Counted from the first letter of the stretch, positions 39,302-50,197 are shown. The stretch: 64,000 nt of DNA from Bacteroidetes bacterium GWB2_32_14 (GCA_001768235.1 MENK01000022.1:1-64000), one strand, 5' to 3'. The notes: a model not told the origin generated them from the sequence alone. Numbers and translations: made by a program.

Positions 39302-40276
39302 TTATTTAAATGGGCTTAAATTAAGCGGTTTATTTGATTTTCCTTCAGGATAGCTGAAACTGAAAACATTCATAACTTTTGAATTTTCATTTTCTGATTT
39401 ACTTGAACCAATATTAAATTTCATAACTTGTACACCACTCCCTGCGCCTCCATAATCTGCATTTTCAGGTAAAAAATATCCGTAATATGGATTTGTTCCA
39501 ACTGATGGGCTGATTAATTCGCCATTATAACGTGCTGTAACTATATAATTTGTATTTCCAGTGATATCACAATTTGAATAAAGATCAACTCGCACGATGT
39601 ATTCACCAGTTTCAACAACTGCATCGTCTCCGTATGTAATATTTTCGTTATTTACGTAATCCAGATAACATCCGGCATTTGAATCGATATCTAAATCACC
39701 GCCATTTGTTGAATATGAATATGAATAATAAATTTCTTCAGCATCGGGTTCAACTAAATGTAAATCTACATCATTAGCTTTATCCCATGAGCAACTTACC
39801 TGTAGTTTACCGGTTCCTGCCTCAACTCGTGAAATATAAATATACTCGTAACTACTTACTAAACCATTGTCATCAACTATAGCAACAGTTAAAGTAAAAT
39901 TATCTACTTCAAAATCCTGGCTCATAATTAAATAAATCAGGTAACTTTCAGAAACTGATTTTTTAGAATCAGGAGTTATTTTAAAATAACCTTTTTCATC
40001 TTCTATTCCTATTAAAATATTTTTAACAGAAGCTGAAGTGGTAATAGAAATAGGGTTACTTCCACCAGCCAATGCATAAATATTACCGTATAAATCATCA
40101 ATAACAGGGGCATCAACAGAAGTAGATGCTGAAGGTAAATTTGAATTCACAAATGTTGCACCTTCAATTTTAAAATACTCATCTTTTATTGTTGGTGTAT
40201 CTTCTTCTTTATCACATGATAAAATTACAATGGACATGCTTAGAAAAAGTAAAGCAATAATTCTTAAATTTTTCAT
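39302..40276 (-). CDS. Secreted lipoprotein of unknown function
   Basis: Lipoprotein signal ending SMSIVILSCDKEED; C-terminal CSWDKANDVDLHLVEPDAEEIYYS (DUF2135-like pattern). Confidence 0.65.
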   Translation of the reverse strand: MKNLRIIALLFLSMSIVILSCDKEEDTPTIKDEYFKIEGATFVNSNLPSASTSVDAPVIDDLYGNIYALAGGSNPISITTSASVKNILIGIEDEKGYFKITPDSKKSVSESYLIYLIMSQDFEVDNFTLTVAIVDDNGLVSSYEYIYISRVEAGTGKLQVSCSWDKANDVDLHLVEPDAEEIYYSYSYSTNGGDLDIDSNAGCYLDYVNNENITYGDDAVVETGEYIVRVDLYSNCDITGNTNYIVTARYNGELISPSVGTNPYYGYFLPENADYGGAGSGVQVMKFNIGSSKSENENSKVMNVFSFSYPEGKSNKPLNLSPFK

Positions 40277-40407
40277 ACTTTTTAAATCAGTTTTGGTTAA
40301 TAAATAATTTTTAGTTAAAGATATTTTAATTTTCTTTTTCTTTTCAATTTTTATTCCATTTTTTATTCATATTAAAAGTTATTCTGTCAAAAAAATAATT
40401 TAAGTAA

Positions 40408-41601
40408 TTAAAATACCTGGTTGAAATATGTAAAAATATAAGTTTGATATTTTCCAAAAGTAAATTCCCAATGCATCTGAATTAAGTTTTTATTATCATC
40501 TATTTCAAATTCAATTTGTGCATCGAAATTATCTTTTCCTTTAAATAAGCCTGATTTAAGATTATTGTTTTCATCGTATTCAAAATTTATTGTACCAGTT
40601 AACCAGGAATCAAATTTAATCCAATCGGCGTTTAATAATATCCCATTTTTATCGTAATTGTACGTTTCACTGCCAAAAAACCCATTATTTCCAAAACATA
40701 ATCTCCTGACAAGTTTTCGTTCAATGTAATGATAGTAAAATATATCTTTTCGTCCATCAGAATAACTTCTGTGTGATACCATCAATAAACCTTCGTTATC
40801 ATACTCGTATGTTGTAATTGTATTTAATTCTTTAAATTCATAAACTTTTTTAACAAGTTTGGTACTGTCGTCATAACTGTAGTATGAAATACCTTCTTTT
40901 TCACCATTCCAGTTGTATTTTTCTTCTTTTATAAGTGATTGAGATGATTCTTTTAATAAAGGGCTTGAATAAGAGTATGATTTTGGTTTGATATTATCAC
41001 TTATTTCATATTCATAGGTAAATGTCTGGTTCCAGTTACCAAAATTCCAGTACTCGGTAATTAAATTACCTGTATTGTCATATGTATAATCTATAAATCC
41101 TGTTTCTTTTCCCTCTTTAAAAATTATTCCTTTAACAAGACGATTATTTTCGTATTTGTATTGAATAAAGCCATAAAAATAACCGTTAAACCCCCTGCAT
41201 TCTGCTTCAACTTTTCTTCCGTTTTCATATTTATACCAGGCTGTTCCCTTAACCTTATCGCTACGTTCAAAGTAATCTTCAATTAAATTACCTTCATTAT
41301 CATATTTATAAAAATTATTCGATGTCATACTGTCCGAAAATTCCTTGTATTTTCTGATTAGGTTTCCCTTTTTATCCAGAAAATGATAATTTATTGAATA
41401 CCTGCTTCCATCGAGTAATTCCCATTTAGCGTTATAATTCTTATTATCCTGGCTATAAAAAAATGTAGTTACACCTTTTTCTCCCAAAGAGTTTTCGTAA
41501 TGTAATTTTTTTAACCGGATTTCAGGATTTGATGAATACAACTGATTAGAAATCAGAAAGAATGAAAAAATTAATAAAATAAAACAAACTGACTTTTTCA
41601 T
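40408..41601 (-). CDS. Secreted YD-repeat-like protein
   Basis: Signal peptide and many YxYDxxGNL repeats. Confidence 0.7.
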   Translation of the reverse strand: MKKSVCFILLIFSFFLISNQLYSSNPEIRLKKLHYENSLGEKGVTTFFYSQDNKNYNAKWELLDGSRYSINYHFLDKKGNLIRKYKEFSDSMTSNNFYKYDNEGNLIEDYFERSDKVKGTAWYKYENGRKVEAECRGFNGYFYGFIQYKYENNRLVKGIIFKEGKETGFIDYTYDNTGNLITEYWNFGNWNQTFTYEYEISDNIKPKSYSYSSPLLKESSQSLIKEEKYNWNGEKEGISYYSYDDSTKLVKKVYEFKELNTITTYEYDNEGLLMVSHRSYSDGRKDIFYYHYIERKLVRRLCFGNNGFFGSETYNYDKNGILLNADWIKFDSWLTGTINFEYDENNNLKSGLFKGKDNFDAQIEFEIDDNKNLIQMHWEFTFGKYQTYIFTYFNQVF

Positions 41602-41661
41602 ATTTTTTAATATTAAAGGGTTAACATTATTTAAAGATGAATAATTGGAGTTTTTCCCTAT

Positions 41662-41692
41662 AAAAAAACCTGAATTAGTTTAATTCAGGTTT
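41662..41692 (-). terminator. Rho-independent terminator
   Basis: AAACCTGAATTA/TAATTCAGGTTT with T-run on minus strand. Confidence 0.8.
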
Positions 41693-41711
41693 CGAAATCA
41701 TGTATCGTTTC

Positions 41712-42071
41712 TTAACTTTTCCCTTCGTAAAATCGTTCTTTTATTATCTTATCATCTTTCCAGTATTGAACTGAAATTTCTTCATATTTCTTTCGTGAAC
41801 CATCTTTAAACTTAATATGAACCCAATATTCAACCATTGTAATTCCACGTTCTTCGTCGGATGTAATTGCAAGTAATTCAGCACCAAAAATTTCCTGAAT
41901 GTTATTTAGAAAATACTTTTCGTAATTTTTATTTTCTTCAATACCAATTCTTTTTTTACCATCAGCCTGAATAACAACCATATCTGTATGATAGAACTTA
42001 TCTAATGCATCAAGCATTTTTCCGTTTTCTATCATTCGGAATAACTCTTTAGCTTTATTAAAATAACTCAT
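41712..42071 (-). CDS. SnoaL/NTF2-like domain protein
   Basis: AKELFRMIENGKMLDALDKFYHTDMVVIQADGK... VQYWKDDKIIKERFYE. Confidence 0.7.
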   Translation of the reverse strand: MSYFNKAKELFRMIENGKMLDALDKFYHTDMVVIQADGKKRIGIEENKNYEKYFLNNIQEIFGAELLAITSDEERGITMVEYWVHIKFKDGSRKKYEEISVQYWKDDKIIKERFYEGKS

Positions 42072-42107
42072 AGTCCATATTTTATTTAAACAATTAAAAG
42101 AATAAAA

Positions 42108-42650
42108 CTAAACAATTAATCTTGCTTTAAAAGGTTCAAATGTCATAAAATCGGCATGATGAACAATGTAAGCTTCAGTAGTACGTTTTACCATGTCACC
42201 TTCACCTGCATGTGTAGCAATAATATGACACACTTCAGCAGGTACACCACATTTTTCGGCTAACGAAACTCCTGAAAATGGGTGGCGTAAATATTTACCA
42301 TAACTTCCCTGAACAGATTTACCATCTTTCATTTCATATTCCAACAATTTGCCAACATCAGCAAGAATAGCTCCGGCAATAAGAACATCCATATTTACTG
42401 GTAAATCATTTTTAAAAAATTCGTTGCATTTATTTCCGGCATCGCGTGCAATATGAACAACTGCACGTTTATGATCCATAAATGAAACTTTTGTCTGAGC
42501 CAGTAATGTAAAAGGGATTGTTTTTAAATCCTGAGGTGTTAAAACACTTTGTTCAAGAGCTAACTCCCAAGTTTTTGCAGTTTTTTCACGGAGATCTTTA
42601 TCTTTTATCCATTCCAGTTCTGGCCATAAATCCAATACTTGTGCATTCAT
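42108..42650 (-). CDS. HD-domain protein
   Basis: MDHKRAVVHIARDA ... AGAILADVGKLLEYE ... RHPFSGVSLAEKCGVP ... IIATHAGEGD. Confidence 0.8.
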   Translation of the reverse strand: MNAQVLDLWPELEWIKDKDLREKTAKTWELALEQSVLTPQDLKTIPFTLLAQTKVSFMDHKRAVVHIARDAGNKCNEFFKNDLPVNMDVLIAGAILADVGKLLEYEMKDGKSVQGSYGKYLRHPFSGVSLAEKCGVPAEVCHIIATHAGEGDMVKRTTEAYIVHHADFMTFEPFKARLIV

Positions 42651-42677
42651 CTGTTTAATTTTTTATTTCCGATTAGT

Positions 42678-42712
42678 ATAAAAAGAGGATGCCATCTGAT
42701 AGAGACATCCTC
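42678..42712 (-). terminator. Rho-independent terminator
   Basis: GAGGATG/CATCCTC arms with T-run on minus strand. Confidence 0.8.
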
Positions 42713-42726
42713 AAAACAATCATGTA

Positions 42727-43926
42727 TTAAGCTAATTTAGCAATAATTGCATCAACCATTTGCTGAGTAGAAGCTGCGCCTTTAGTAATTACATCAGCTT
42801 TACCAGACATTTTCATCATATCATATGTACGAACTTTACCTTCAGCAACTACATCTGCAACAGCTTTTCTGATTTTAGCTGCAATAGCTTTTTCGTCAAT
42901 GTATTCAAGCATCATAACTGCTGCTTCAACCATTGCAATAGGATTTACTATAGATACATCATAATCGGCATATTTTGGTGCAGAACCATGTGTTGGTTCA
43001 AATACTCCGATTCCTGATTCCTGGTTGAATTGTGCACTGGCAGCAAAACCTAATCCACCAATTAAACCTGCAAAACCATCAGAAGCTATATCTCCAAACA
43101 TATTACCAGCAACTATTACCCCATAATCTTCAGGATTTTTAGTTAACCACATCATTTGAGCATCAATGTTGGTATTATGAAGTTTTATTTCAGGATATTC
43201 TGCTTTTTGCATTTGTTGAGCAAGTTTGTACATCATTCCGGATGTTTCGCGAATAACGTTTGGTTTTTCGCAAAGTGTAACTGACGGATAACCAAACTTC
43301 TTAGCATGTTCAAAAGCTGCTTTTAAAATACGGGTAGTATATTTTTTTGTGAAGATTCGGGTTGAAACCGATAATTCTTCTTTAGGACATGAACTAAAGT
43401 TTTTAACAAAAGCTTTGTTTGTCATCAGTGCATCGTAAACCTGTTGTGGAGGATTCGACCATTCAACGCCACCGTATAAACCTTCAGTATTTTGACGGAA
43501 AATAACTGCATCAACCATTGGTTCTTCAACTCCACCATCAGCACTACGTCTTATGAAATTCAATGGATTGCCTTTGTATGAACGGCAAGGACGCATGCAA
43601 ATATCTAAATCGAAATGCTGACGTAATCCAACTATAGGACTTGCATATACCAGATTTTTTTCCTTTAATTCAGGTGCTAATTCATTAAATGCTTCATCTT
43701 TGGGTTTAGAAGTAATAGCTCCAAAAAGTGCAATCTTGTGTTTTGCTATTAAATCAAGGGTACGTTGTGGAAGTGGATTTCCTTCTTTACACCAAAATTC
43801 CCAACCAATATCTGCATGAACATATTCTGCTTCAAATCCTGCAGCGTCTAATACTCTGATAGTTTCATCTAATACCGGTTTCCCGATTCCGTCTCCGGGC
43901 ATTAAAACGATTGTTCTTTTAGCCAT
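42727..43926 (-). CDS. Isocitrate/isopropylmalate dehydrogenase family protein
   Basis: LMPGDGIGKPVLDE, NTEGLYGGVE, GNMFGDIASDGFAGLIGGLG, EPTHGSAPKYA. Confidence 0.9.
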   Translation of the reverse strand: MAKRTIVLMPGDGIGKPVLDETIRVLDAAGFEAEYVHADIGWEFWCKEGNPLPQRTLDLIAKHKIALFGAITSKPKDEAFNELAPELKEKNLVYASPIVGLRQHFDLDICMRPCRSYKGNPLNFIRRSADGGVEEPMVDAVIFRQNTEGLYGGVEWSNPPQQVYDALMTNKAFVKNFSSCPKEELSVSTRIFTKKYTTRILKAAFEHAKKFGYPSVTLCEKPNVIRETSGMMYKLAQQMQKAEYPEIKLHNTNIDAQMMWLTKNPEDYGVIVAGNMFGDIASDGFAGLIGGLGFAASAQFNQESGIGVFEPTHGSAPKYADYDVSIVNPIAMVEAAVMMLEYIDEKAIAAKIRKAVADVVAEGKVRTYDMMKMSGKADVITKGAASTQQMVDAIIAKLA

Positions 43927-44171
43927 GATTATCTTTTTTAAGTTATTATTTGGTTTTATATTTTTGTAAAAATATTATAAATCTTGTTGATAAAAAAACG
44001 AAAACGAGCAACTTAAACTAGTTTTAAAACATTTATTTTCATTTTTTATGCTATACATAATTATAAAGTTGAATTATTAAATTTTAATTAAAAATATTGA
44101 ATTTTGTTTGGCTGTTATGTATTGTTTTGTATGTTTACAAAAAATAAAAAATCAATAAAATTATATCACAA

Positions 44172-45632
44172 ATGAAAGTACTCGAAAACATAGAACCTAA
44201 AGTAGTATGGAACTACTTTGAAGATATTTGTAAGGTTCCACGCCCATCAAAAAAAGAAGAAAAAATTATCCAATTTTTAATTGATTTTGGTAAAAAACAT
44301 AATCTTGAAACCAAACGGGATGAGATTGGTAATGTATTAATTAAAAAACCTGCTACAAAAGGTAAAGAAAATATTAAAACCGTTGTTCTACAAAGCCATA
44401 TTGATATGGTTTGTGAGAAAAACGAAGGTACAAAACATGATTTTGATAAGGATCCTATTCAACCCTTTATTGATGGTGAATGGGTAAAAGCTAAAGGAAC
44501 TACTTTAGGTGCTGATGATGGTATTGGTATTGCTGCTCAAATGGCTGTACTTACTTCTACTACTATTGAACATGGGCCTATTGAATGTTTATTTACTGTT
44601 GATGAAGAAACCGGACTTTCAGGAGCATTTGCTTTGCAACCGGGATTTTTCGATGGTAAAGTATTGGTAAATCTTGATTCTGAAGATGAAGGTGAGTTAT
44701 TTATTGGCTGTGCAGGAGGTATTGATACTTTAGCAACTTTGTATTATGAAGAAGAACAAGTTCCTGAAGGACATATTGGTATAAAAGTATCTGTTACCGG
44801 TTTAAATGGCGGACACTCAGGTGACGAGATTGATAAAGGTTTAGGTAATTCCATAAAAATCATGAATCGCTTTTTATGGAATGCCGGAAACCTATTCGAT
44901 ATCCGAATTTCTGATTTTGAAGGTGGTAAAGCTCGTAACGCTATCCCTCGTGAAGCTTTTGCAGTTATTACTGTTCATAAAGACGAGAAGGAAGGGCTAT
45001 TTAACTATTTTAATGAGTATGTTGCTGATATCAAAGCTGAACTTGCAATCACCGAAACCAGGTTAGAACTTTCAATTGAAAAAGTAAATACTCCCAAATT
45101 TGTTATTGATGAAGATACTCAATTCGCATTATTGAATTCATTGTATGCATGTCCTCACGGTGTATATGCAATGAGTATGGAAATGAAAGGATTGGTTGAA
45201 ACATCTACCAACCTGGCATCTATCAAATTTATCGAAGACAATAAGATTTTTATAACTACAAGTCAGCGTAGTTCTGTTAACTCTGCTAAACACGATATTT
45301 CGAGAAAAGTAGAAAGTGTATTTCGTTTAGCTGCTGCAAAAGTTGAACATGGTGAAGGATACCCGGGCTGGAAACCAAATACCAATTCGGAAATTATGAA
45401 TATTACCGAAGCTGCTTACACTAAACTATTTAACAAAAAACCTTTAGTCAGAGCTATACATGCCGGTTTGGAATGTGGTTTATTTTTAGAAAAATATCCC
45501 TATTTAGATATGATTTCATTTGGGCCAACTATAAAAGGTGCACATACTCCAGAAGAACGAATTAACATTGATACAACAATAAAATTTTGGAACTTATTGA
45601 TTGAAGTGCTAAAGAATATTCCTAAGAATTAA
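44172..45632 (+). CDS. pepD: Aminoacyl-histidine dipeptidase (M20)
   Basis: VLQSHIDMVCEKN, LGADDGIGIAAQMA, FTVDEETGLSGA. Confidence 0.93.
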   Translation: MKVLENIEPKVVWNYFEDICKVPRPSKKEEKIIQFLIDFGKKHNLETKRDEIGNVLIKKPATKGKENIKTVVLQSHIDMVCEKNEGTKHDFDKDPIQPFIDGEWVKAKGTTLGADDGIGIAAQMAVLTSTTIEHGPIECLFTVDEETGLSGAFALQPGFFDGKVLVNLDSEDEGELFIGCAGGIDTLATLYYEEEQVPEGHIGIKVSVTGLNGGHSGDEIDKGLGNSIKIMNRFLWNAGNLFDIRISDFEGGKARNAIPREAFAVITVHKDEKEGLFNYFNEYVADIKAELAITETRLELSIEKVNTPKFVIDEDTQFALLNSLYACPHGVYAMSMEMKGLVETSTNLASIKFIEDNKIFITTSQRSSVNSAKHDISRKVESVFRLAAAKVEHGEGYPGWKPNTNSEIMNITEAAYTKLFNKKPLVRAIHAGLECGLFLEKYPYLDMISFGPTIKGAHTPEERINIDTTIKFWNLLIEVLKNIPKN

Positions 45633-45642
45633 CAAAACATCT

Positions 45643-45674
45643 AAAAAAACCGGAACCAAATTTTCCGGTTTTTT
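45643..45674. terminator. Hairpin terminator
   Basis: AAAAAACCGGAA...TTCCGGTTTTTT. Confidence 0.85.
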
Positions 45675-45684
45675 ATTTATTAAA

Positions 45685-45963
45685 TCATGCATTCTTTTCG
45701 ACCATTTTAAGAAATTCTTTAAGTTCCTGTTTTCTTTCCTTACTTAGATTGTGCCATCGTATTCCCTGAACTGCACCTTCCAATGCACAAAGTTTATTAA
45801 TACAGGCAGAAGGATCAATTGTTTTTATTCTAATGAATGCGTTTTCACTTCCCACTTGCTTTAATTCTTCACCACTTTTAATTCCAACCTGTTGAAGTGT
45901 TTTGGCTAATTCTTTTCCAATATTTGGAAGGCTTGTCAATTCTGTCATAATATTAACTTTCAC
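45685..45963 (-). CDS. TfoX C-terminal-domain (helix-hairpin-helix) protein
   Basis: LTSLPNIGKELAKTLQQVGIKSGEELKQVGSENAFIRIK... LCALEGAVQGIRWHNL. Confidence 0.85.
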   Translation of the reverse strand: MKVNIMTELTSLPNIGKELAKTLQQVGIKSGEELKQVGSENAFIRIKTIDPSACINKLCALEGAVQGIRWHNLSKERKQELKEFLKMVEKNA

Positions 45964-46023
45964 CCTATTTCGATTGAAAGTTAATAAATTGTTTAGTAAT
46001 TTTATTATGTTTTAAACTTTAAA

Positions 46024-46614
46024 TTGAATACAATGAAAAAACTAATTTTAATTATTATTTCCTTAGTACTGATGTGTAATACATTATTTGGCCAGGAAAA
46101 AGGGAAAAAAGAGTTGAAACCTGCTCTTTTGGTTATTGATGTACAAAATGCCTTTGTTCCTATGATGGATCAAAGTGATAAAGACCGTGCTTTCCAAATG
46201 ATTAATGGAGCAATCTGGGTATTTGAAAACTCCAAATTACCCATAATTCGCGTTTATCATCAGGATGACAAATGGGGACCTGCAACTGATTCGGAAGGAT
46301 TTAAATTTGATCCTGCAATAAAGTTTTCTGCTGAATATCCAATGGTTGTTAAACATTATGGTGATGGCTTTAACAAAACAGATCTTGACAAAATACTCAA
46401 AGAAAAAGGAATAAATACAGTTTTCTTGTGCGGATTAAGTGCTACAGGATGTGTTTTAGCCACCTTTATTGGAGCTACCAACCATGATTACAAGGCATTT
46501 ATGGTTAAGGATGCTCTATTAAGTCCTAATGCAGCACAAACAAATGTTATTGAAGAAATTATGAATACTGTTGATTTGGAAACGATGATGTTTATGTTTG
46601 AATATTTGAAGTAA
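46024..46614 (+). CDS. Secreted isochorismatase family cysteine hydrolase
   Basis: Signal peptide; ALLVIDVQNAFVPM, VFLCGLSATGCVLATFIGA. Confidence 0.9.
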   Translation: MNTMKKLILIIISLVLMCNTLFGQEKGKKELKPALLVIDVQNAFVPMMDQSDKDRAFQMINGAIWVFENSKLPIIRVYHQDDKWGPATDSEGFKFDPAIKFSAEYPMVVKHYGDGFNKTDLDKILKEKGINTVFLCGLSATGCVLATFIGATNHDYKAFMVKDALLSPNAAQTNVIEEIMNTVDLETMMFMFEYLK

Positions 46615-46623
46615 TAAATACCA

Positions 46624-46651
46624 AAATGGCCAACCAATCGGTTGGCCATTT
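46624..46651. terminator. Hairpin terminator
   Basis: AAATGGCCAACC-AATC-GGTTGGCCATTT. Confidence 0.8.
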
Positions 46652-46670
46652 AATAACTTGTTAACAAGAA

Positions 46671-48920
46671 TCAATCTTTTTTTGCTAAACCTGAATCACC
46701 ATTTTTGTAAAAAAACCTATCTCCTCTGTTTAATGGATATTTAAAACTCTCTATTTTTAGACTCGAATTAAATTCTTCAGCTATTCTTTTGTATTCGTAT
46801 TCATTATCTGTACCATGCATTGGTAATGCAATTGAAGGCATCATGGTTTTTAGGGCAAATTCAGTACCCATATTCAGTGCTACTTTATCCTGAAAACGAC
46901 ATCCTGTAACAGGATAAAATGCAATATCAGTTTTTTTATTCATTTCGGTTAAGAATTTAATATCGCCAGTATAATTCGGGCACATATCGCGACTAATGTT
47001 CGTATGATCACCGGGATGAAATATTTTGACTCCATCCACTTCAACATAAAATCCTTGTCCTGAATCATTTGAAGTAACAGGAGTAACTTTTACATCTCCT
47101 ACCATTTTTGTTTCTCTGGCTGGAATAAAAGCATAATCAATATCTGTATTATGCTCAAATCCTAAAACATAATTGATATTTTTTATTTTATCTTTCCAAT
47201 CGAAAATAACCTGAGAAAAATGATCCATATGAGTATGCGATACAAAAACTGTAACATTCATATCTTTTATTTCGTCAGGATTTATATACCCGTTATTCAA
47301 ACATCCATTTTCAGGTAATGGTTGTCGCTCCCAGTAATCAAAAATCAATAAATTATTTTTAGTTTTAATTGCATATCCACTATGATCGAGATACCATATA
47401 ACTGATTCTCCAAATGTCAATTCTTTATTTTTTAGATCTTTGGTTTTATTTACACTTTTACCTCCCTTTGAAACTATCAGTTCAGCAACTTCATTATTTC
47501 CATAATAGTAAGCCAAATCAACTTCTGTACATCCATTTATATCTTTTATATTTATTTTTGGATTATTTTTTATTAAAAGATCAGTAACATCTAAATTTCC
47601 AGTAATTGCAGCATAGTGTAGAGCAGTTCTACCTGAATTATCAACAATATTTAAATCAGGATTATAATTCAACAACAATTTAATGGCATCAATTTTCCCT
47701 CTTTTTGCACCATAATGCAATGCGGTCATCCCGTTTTTATCCTTTTGGTTTATATTAATTTTTGCATCACATAACAGTTTAATACTTCTTATACTATCTC
47801 CCTGCATCGCATTATGAAGAGCAGATTTATAATTCTCATCAAGAATATTAACATCAACATTTCTGCTAATAAAATATTCAACAACGTTTGGAGAACGCCA
47901 GGTAGCATTATGCAAAGGTGTCGGAGATTCGGCACATGCAGTTTCTTTACAAATTTTGGGGGCTAAAATTGCACCTTTGTCCATTAATAAAGCAACCACA
48001 TCTACATTCCCTGAAAAAGCTGCATTATTTAAAGGAGTAGTTCCTCTGTTGTCAATTGCATTTACATCAGCCCCCTGCTCTATTACATATCTAACAAACT
48101 CCAAATCGCCTGCATCACAGGCTAAATGCAAAACTGTTTGCCCATCTTCAAATTTTTCGCTTATCCCAAATCCTTTATCTATAAGGTATTTTATTGCTTC
48201 AAAATTACGACCAAAAGCTGCAGAATGAAATAGACCAACGCCCGCTGAATTAGTAATTCTTATATCCATTGATTTCTCTTCAACTAAAAACTTGATTATA
48301 TCTATGCTCCCACCACTTGTTGCCCAATGCAATACAGAAAGTCCTTCATTATCAACTACTGAAAGGTCAGTACCTTTGTTCAACAAATATTTAACCATTT
48401 CAAGATTTTTCCCATTGCAGGCAAAATGTAATACTGTTCCACCATCATCCCCAGCTTTCGTATTAATTTTTAATCCCTTTTTAACGAAATATTCAAGCAT
48501 TTCAATATTTCCGGCATATGCAGCATAATGAATAGGTAATCTTCCTCTATTGTTCCAAACTTCTATTTCGGCACCTTTTTCAACAAGTTTTTTAACCAAT
48601 TCAAACTGATTATTATATGCTGCATAATGAATAGCTCTGTAATTATTTGAATTTTCAAGATTTATATCAGCACCAGCATCAATTAGATAATTACATATTT
48701 CAAGTTTATTAACTGAGGCTGCAACTATTAAAGGCGTTGAATATAATCGATTTCTTGAGTTTATAAGATTTTTATCAATATCGATTATTGATTTAACCTG
48801 ATTTATATCGCCATTTCTAATCGATAAAAACAACTGATCACTCAAATTAATATCTTCTGAAAAAAGGTTTAATGGCAGAAGTATTAATGCAATTAATAAT
48901 GTTTTAAAATGTTTTTCCAT
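46671..48920 (-). CDS. Secreted ankyrin-repeat / metallo-beta-lactamase-fold fusion
   Basis: Signal peptide; >10 ankyrin repeats; C-terminal UlaG-like MBL fold with SHTHMDHFSQ (HxHxDH), FHPGDHTN, MHGTDNEYE. Confidence 0.9.
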   Translation of the reverse strand: MEKHFKTLLIALILLPLNLFSEDINLSDQLFLSIRNGDINQVKSIIDIDKNLINSRNRLYSTPLIVAASVNKLEICNYLIDAGADINLENSNNYRAIHYAAYNNQFELVKKLVEKGAEIEVWNNRGRLPIHYAAYAGNIEMLEYFVKKGLKINTKAGDDGGTVLHFACNGKNLEMVKYLLNKGTDLSVVDNEGLSVLHWATSGGSIDIIKFLVEEKSMDIRITNSAGVGLFHSAAFGRNFEAIKYLIDKGFGISEKFEDGQTVLHLACDAGDLEFVRYVIEQGADVNAIDNRGTTPLNNAAFSGNVDVVALLMDKGAILAPKICKETACAESPTPLHNATWRSPNVVEYFISRNVDVNILDENYKSALHNAMQGDSIRSIKLLCDAKININQKDKNGMTALHYGAKRGKIDAIKLLLNYNPDLNIVDNSGRTALHYAAITGNLDVTDLLIKNNPKINIKDINGCTEVDLAYYYGNNEVAELIVSKGGKSVNKTKDLKNKELTFGESVIWYLDHSGYAIKTKNNLLIFDYWERQPLPENGCLNNGYINPDEIKDMNVTVFVSHTHMDHFSQVIFDWKDKIKNINYVLGFEHNTDIDYAFIPARETKMVGDVKVTPVTSNDSGQGFYVEVDGVKIFHPGDHTNISRDMCPNYTGDIKFLTEMNKKTDIAFYPVTGCRFQDKVALNMGTEFALKTMMPSIALPMHGTDNEYEYKRIAEEFNSSLKIESFKYPLNRGDRFFYKNGDSGLAKKD

Positions 48921-49120
48921 GATTTTTGAATTTAGTTTGTAAGTAAAATTCTTACAATAAAATATAGTTTTAAATATGATTTCGATAAATGGTTAAATAC
49001 ATCTATAAAAGGTTATATAGTAATAAACCGTTTATCGAATTTATTAACCGTTAAGCTATTTTGTTTTTTATACATCAGAAATAATTAAGATATTAGCATA
49101 TAATTAACATACCAAAAAGA

Positions 49121-50197
49121 GTGAAAATAAATATTAAAAATACAAACCAATGGTTTTGGATTGCAAATCTGGCAGGTTGGATTCTTTATGGAATATTTAT
49201 GACTCTTTTTTTTAGAAAAGGAGATTTTGATAATTTTATTTCATTCTATTTAAATTTTGTAACATACCTATCAGGCTTTATTATTACTTCATTGCTCAGG
49301 TATATACTTAGATATATTCAAAAGAAGATAAATAATATACTTACTGGAATTTCATTATTAATTGTCCTTATTTATATTTCCACATTAACCTGGTATTTTT
49401 TAGATATATTCCTTAGTTATCACTTCTGGAAACCCGAAAGAGCAGAATACTTTTTTAAAAGTTTGACTTTTTATGGGTTAATAAAGATAAATTTTTCCCA
49501 GTTCTTTTTAGTTTTTGGTTGGATCGCGATGTATTTTGGAACAAAATTTTGGATTGATTATCAAAACGAAAAAGAAAGTAAGGAGGAAGCTTTATTACTA
49601 GCTCAACGTGCTGAGTTAGAAATGCTTCGATATCAGTTAAATCCACATTTCCTGTTTAATTCATTAAATTCTATAAGGGCTTTGGTTGACGAAAATCAGA
49701 AAGCTGCTAAATCAATGATTACAGAACTTTCTGAATTTCTTAGATATTCATTACTACAGAAAGAATTGGCCTTTGTTCCACTTAGTCGTGAATTAGAAGC
49801 AATAAAACACTATTTGTCCATAGAGAAAAAGCGCTTCGAGGAAAAGTTGGAAATTGAATATAATATTTCTGATCAGGCTAAAGATTTCAAGGTATTGAGT
49901 TTTCTTTTACATCCGCTAATTGAGAATGCGATTAAACATGGTATGAAAACAAGCAAAATGCCTTTAAAAATTCTTCTTCAATCATACATTCACACGAATG
50001 AGTTTAATCTTACAATTTGTAATTCAGGAAAATGGATCGAAAGCGTTGAAAATCATGATGGAACCGGAACCGGTTTGCAAAATGTTGAAAAGCGTTTAAA
50101 AAATGCATACAAATATGGTTATCAGATGACTATAAACAAAGAAGAGAATATAGTTTGTATTCAAATAAAAATCAGACAAGATATATATGACCAGTAA
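49121..50197 (+). CDS. LytS/YehU-type sensor histidine kinase
   Basis: RAELEMLRYQLNPHFLFNSLNSIRALV, HPLIENAIKHG; GTG start. Confidence 0.93.
   Translation: MKINIKNTNQWFWIANLAGWILYGIFMTLFFRKGDFDNFISFYLNFVTYLSGFIITSLLRYILRYIQKKINNILTGISLLIVLIYISTLTWYFLDIFLSYHFWKPERAEYFFKSLTFYGLIKINFSQFFLVFGWIAMYFGTKFWIDYQNEKESKEEALLLAQRAELEMLRYQLNPHFLFNSLNSIRALVDENQKAAKSMITELSEFLRYSLLQKELAFVPLSRELEAIKHYLSIEKKRFEEKLEIEYNISDQAKDFKVLSFLLHPLIENAIKHGMKTSKMPLKILLQSYIHTNEFNLTICNSGKWIESVENHDGTGTGLQNVEKRLKNAYKYGYQMTINKEENIVCIQIKIRQDIYDQ

Noticed and set aside
42727-43926. Assigning the dehydrogenase specifically as icd, leuB or a tartrate-type enzyme
   Set aside because: Family is clear but substrate specificity cannot be set from reading alone
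47956-48528. Plus-strand ORFs opposite the ankyrin repeats
   Set aside because: Periodic ankyrin codons create antisense open frames; no independent support
47281-48900. Possible CRISPR or DNA tandem repeat in the ankyrin region
   Set aside because: Repeats are protein-level 33-aa ankyrin units with diverged DNA; no identical direct repeats with spacers. No CRISPR array was seen in the window
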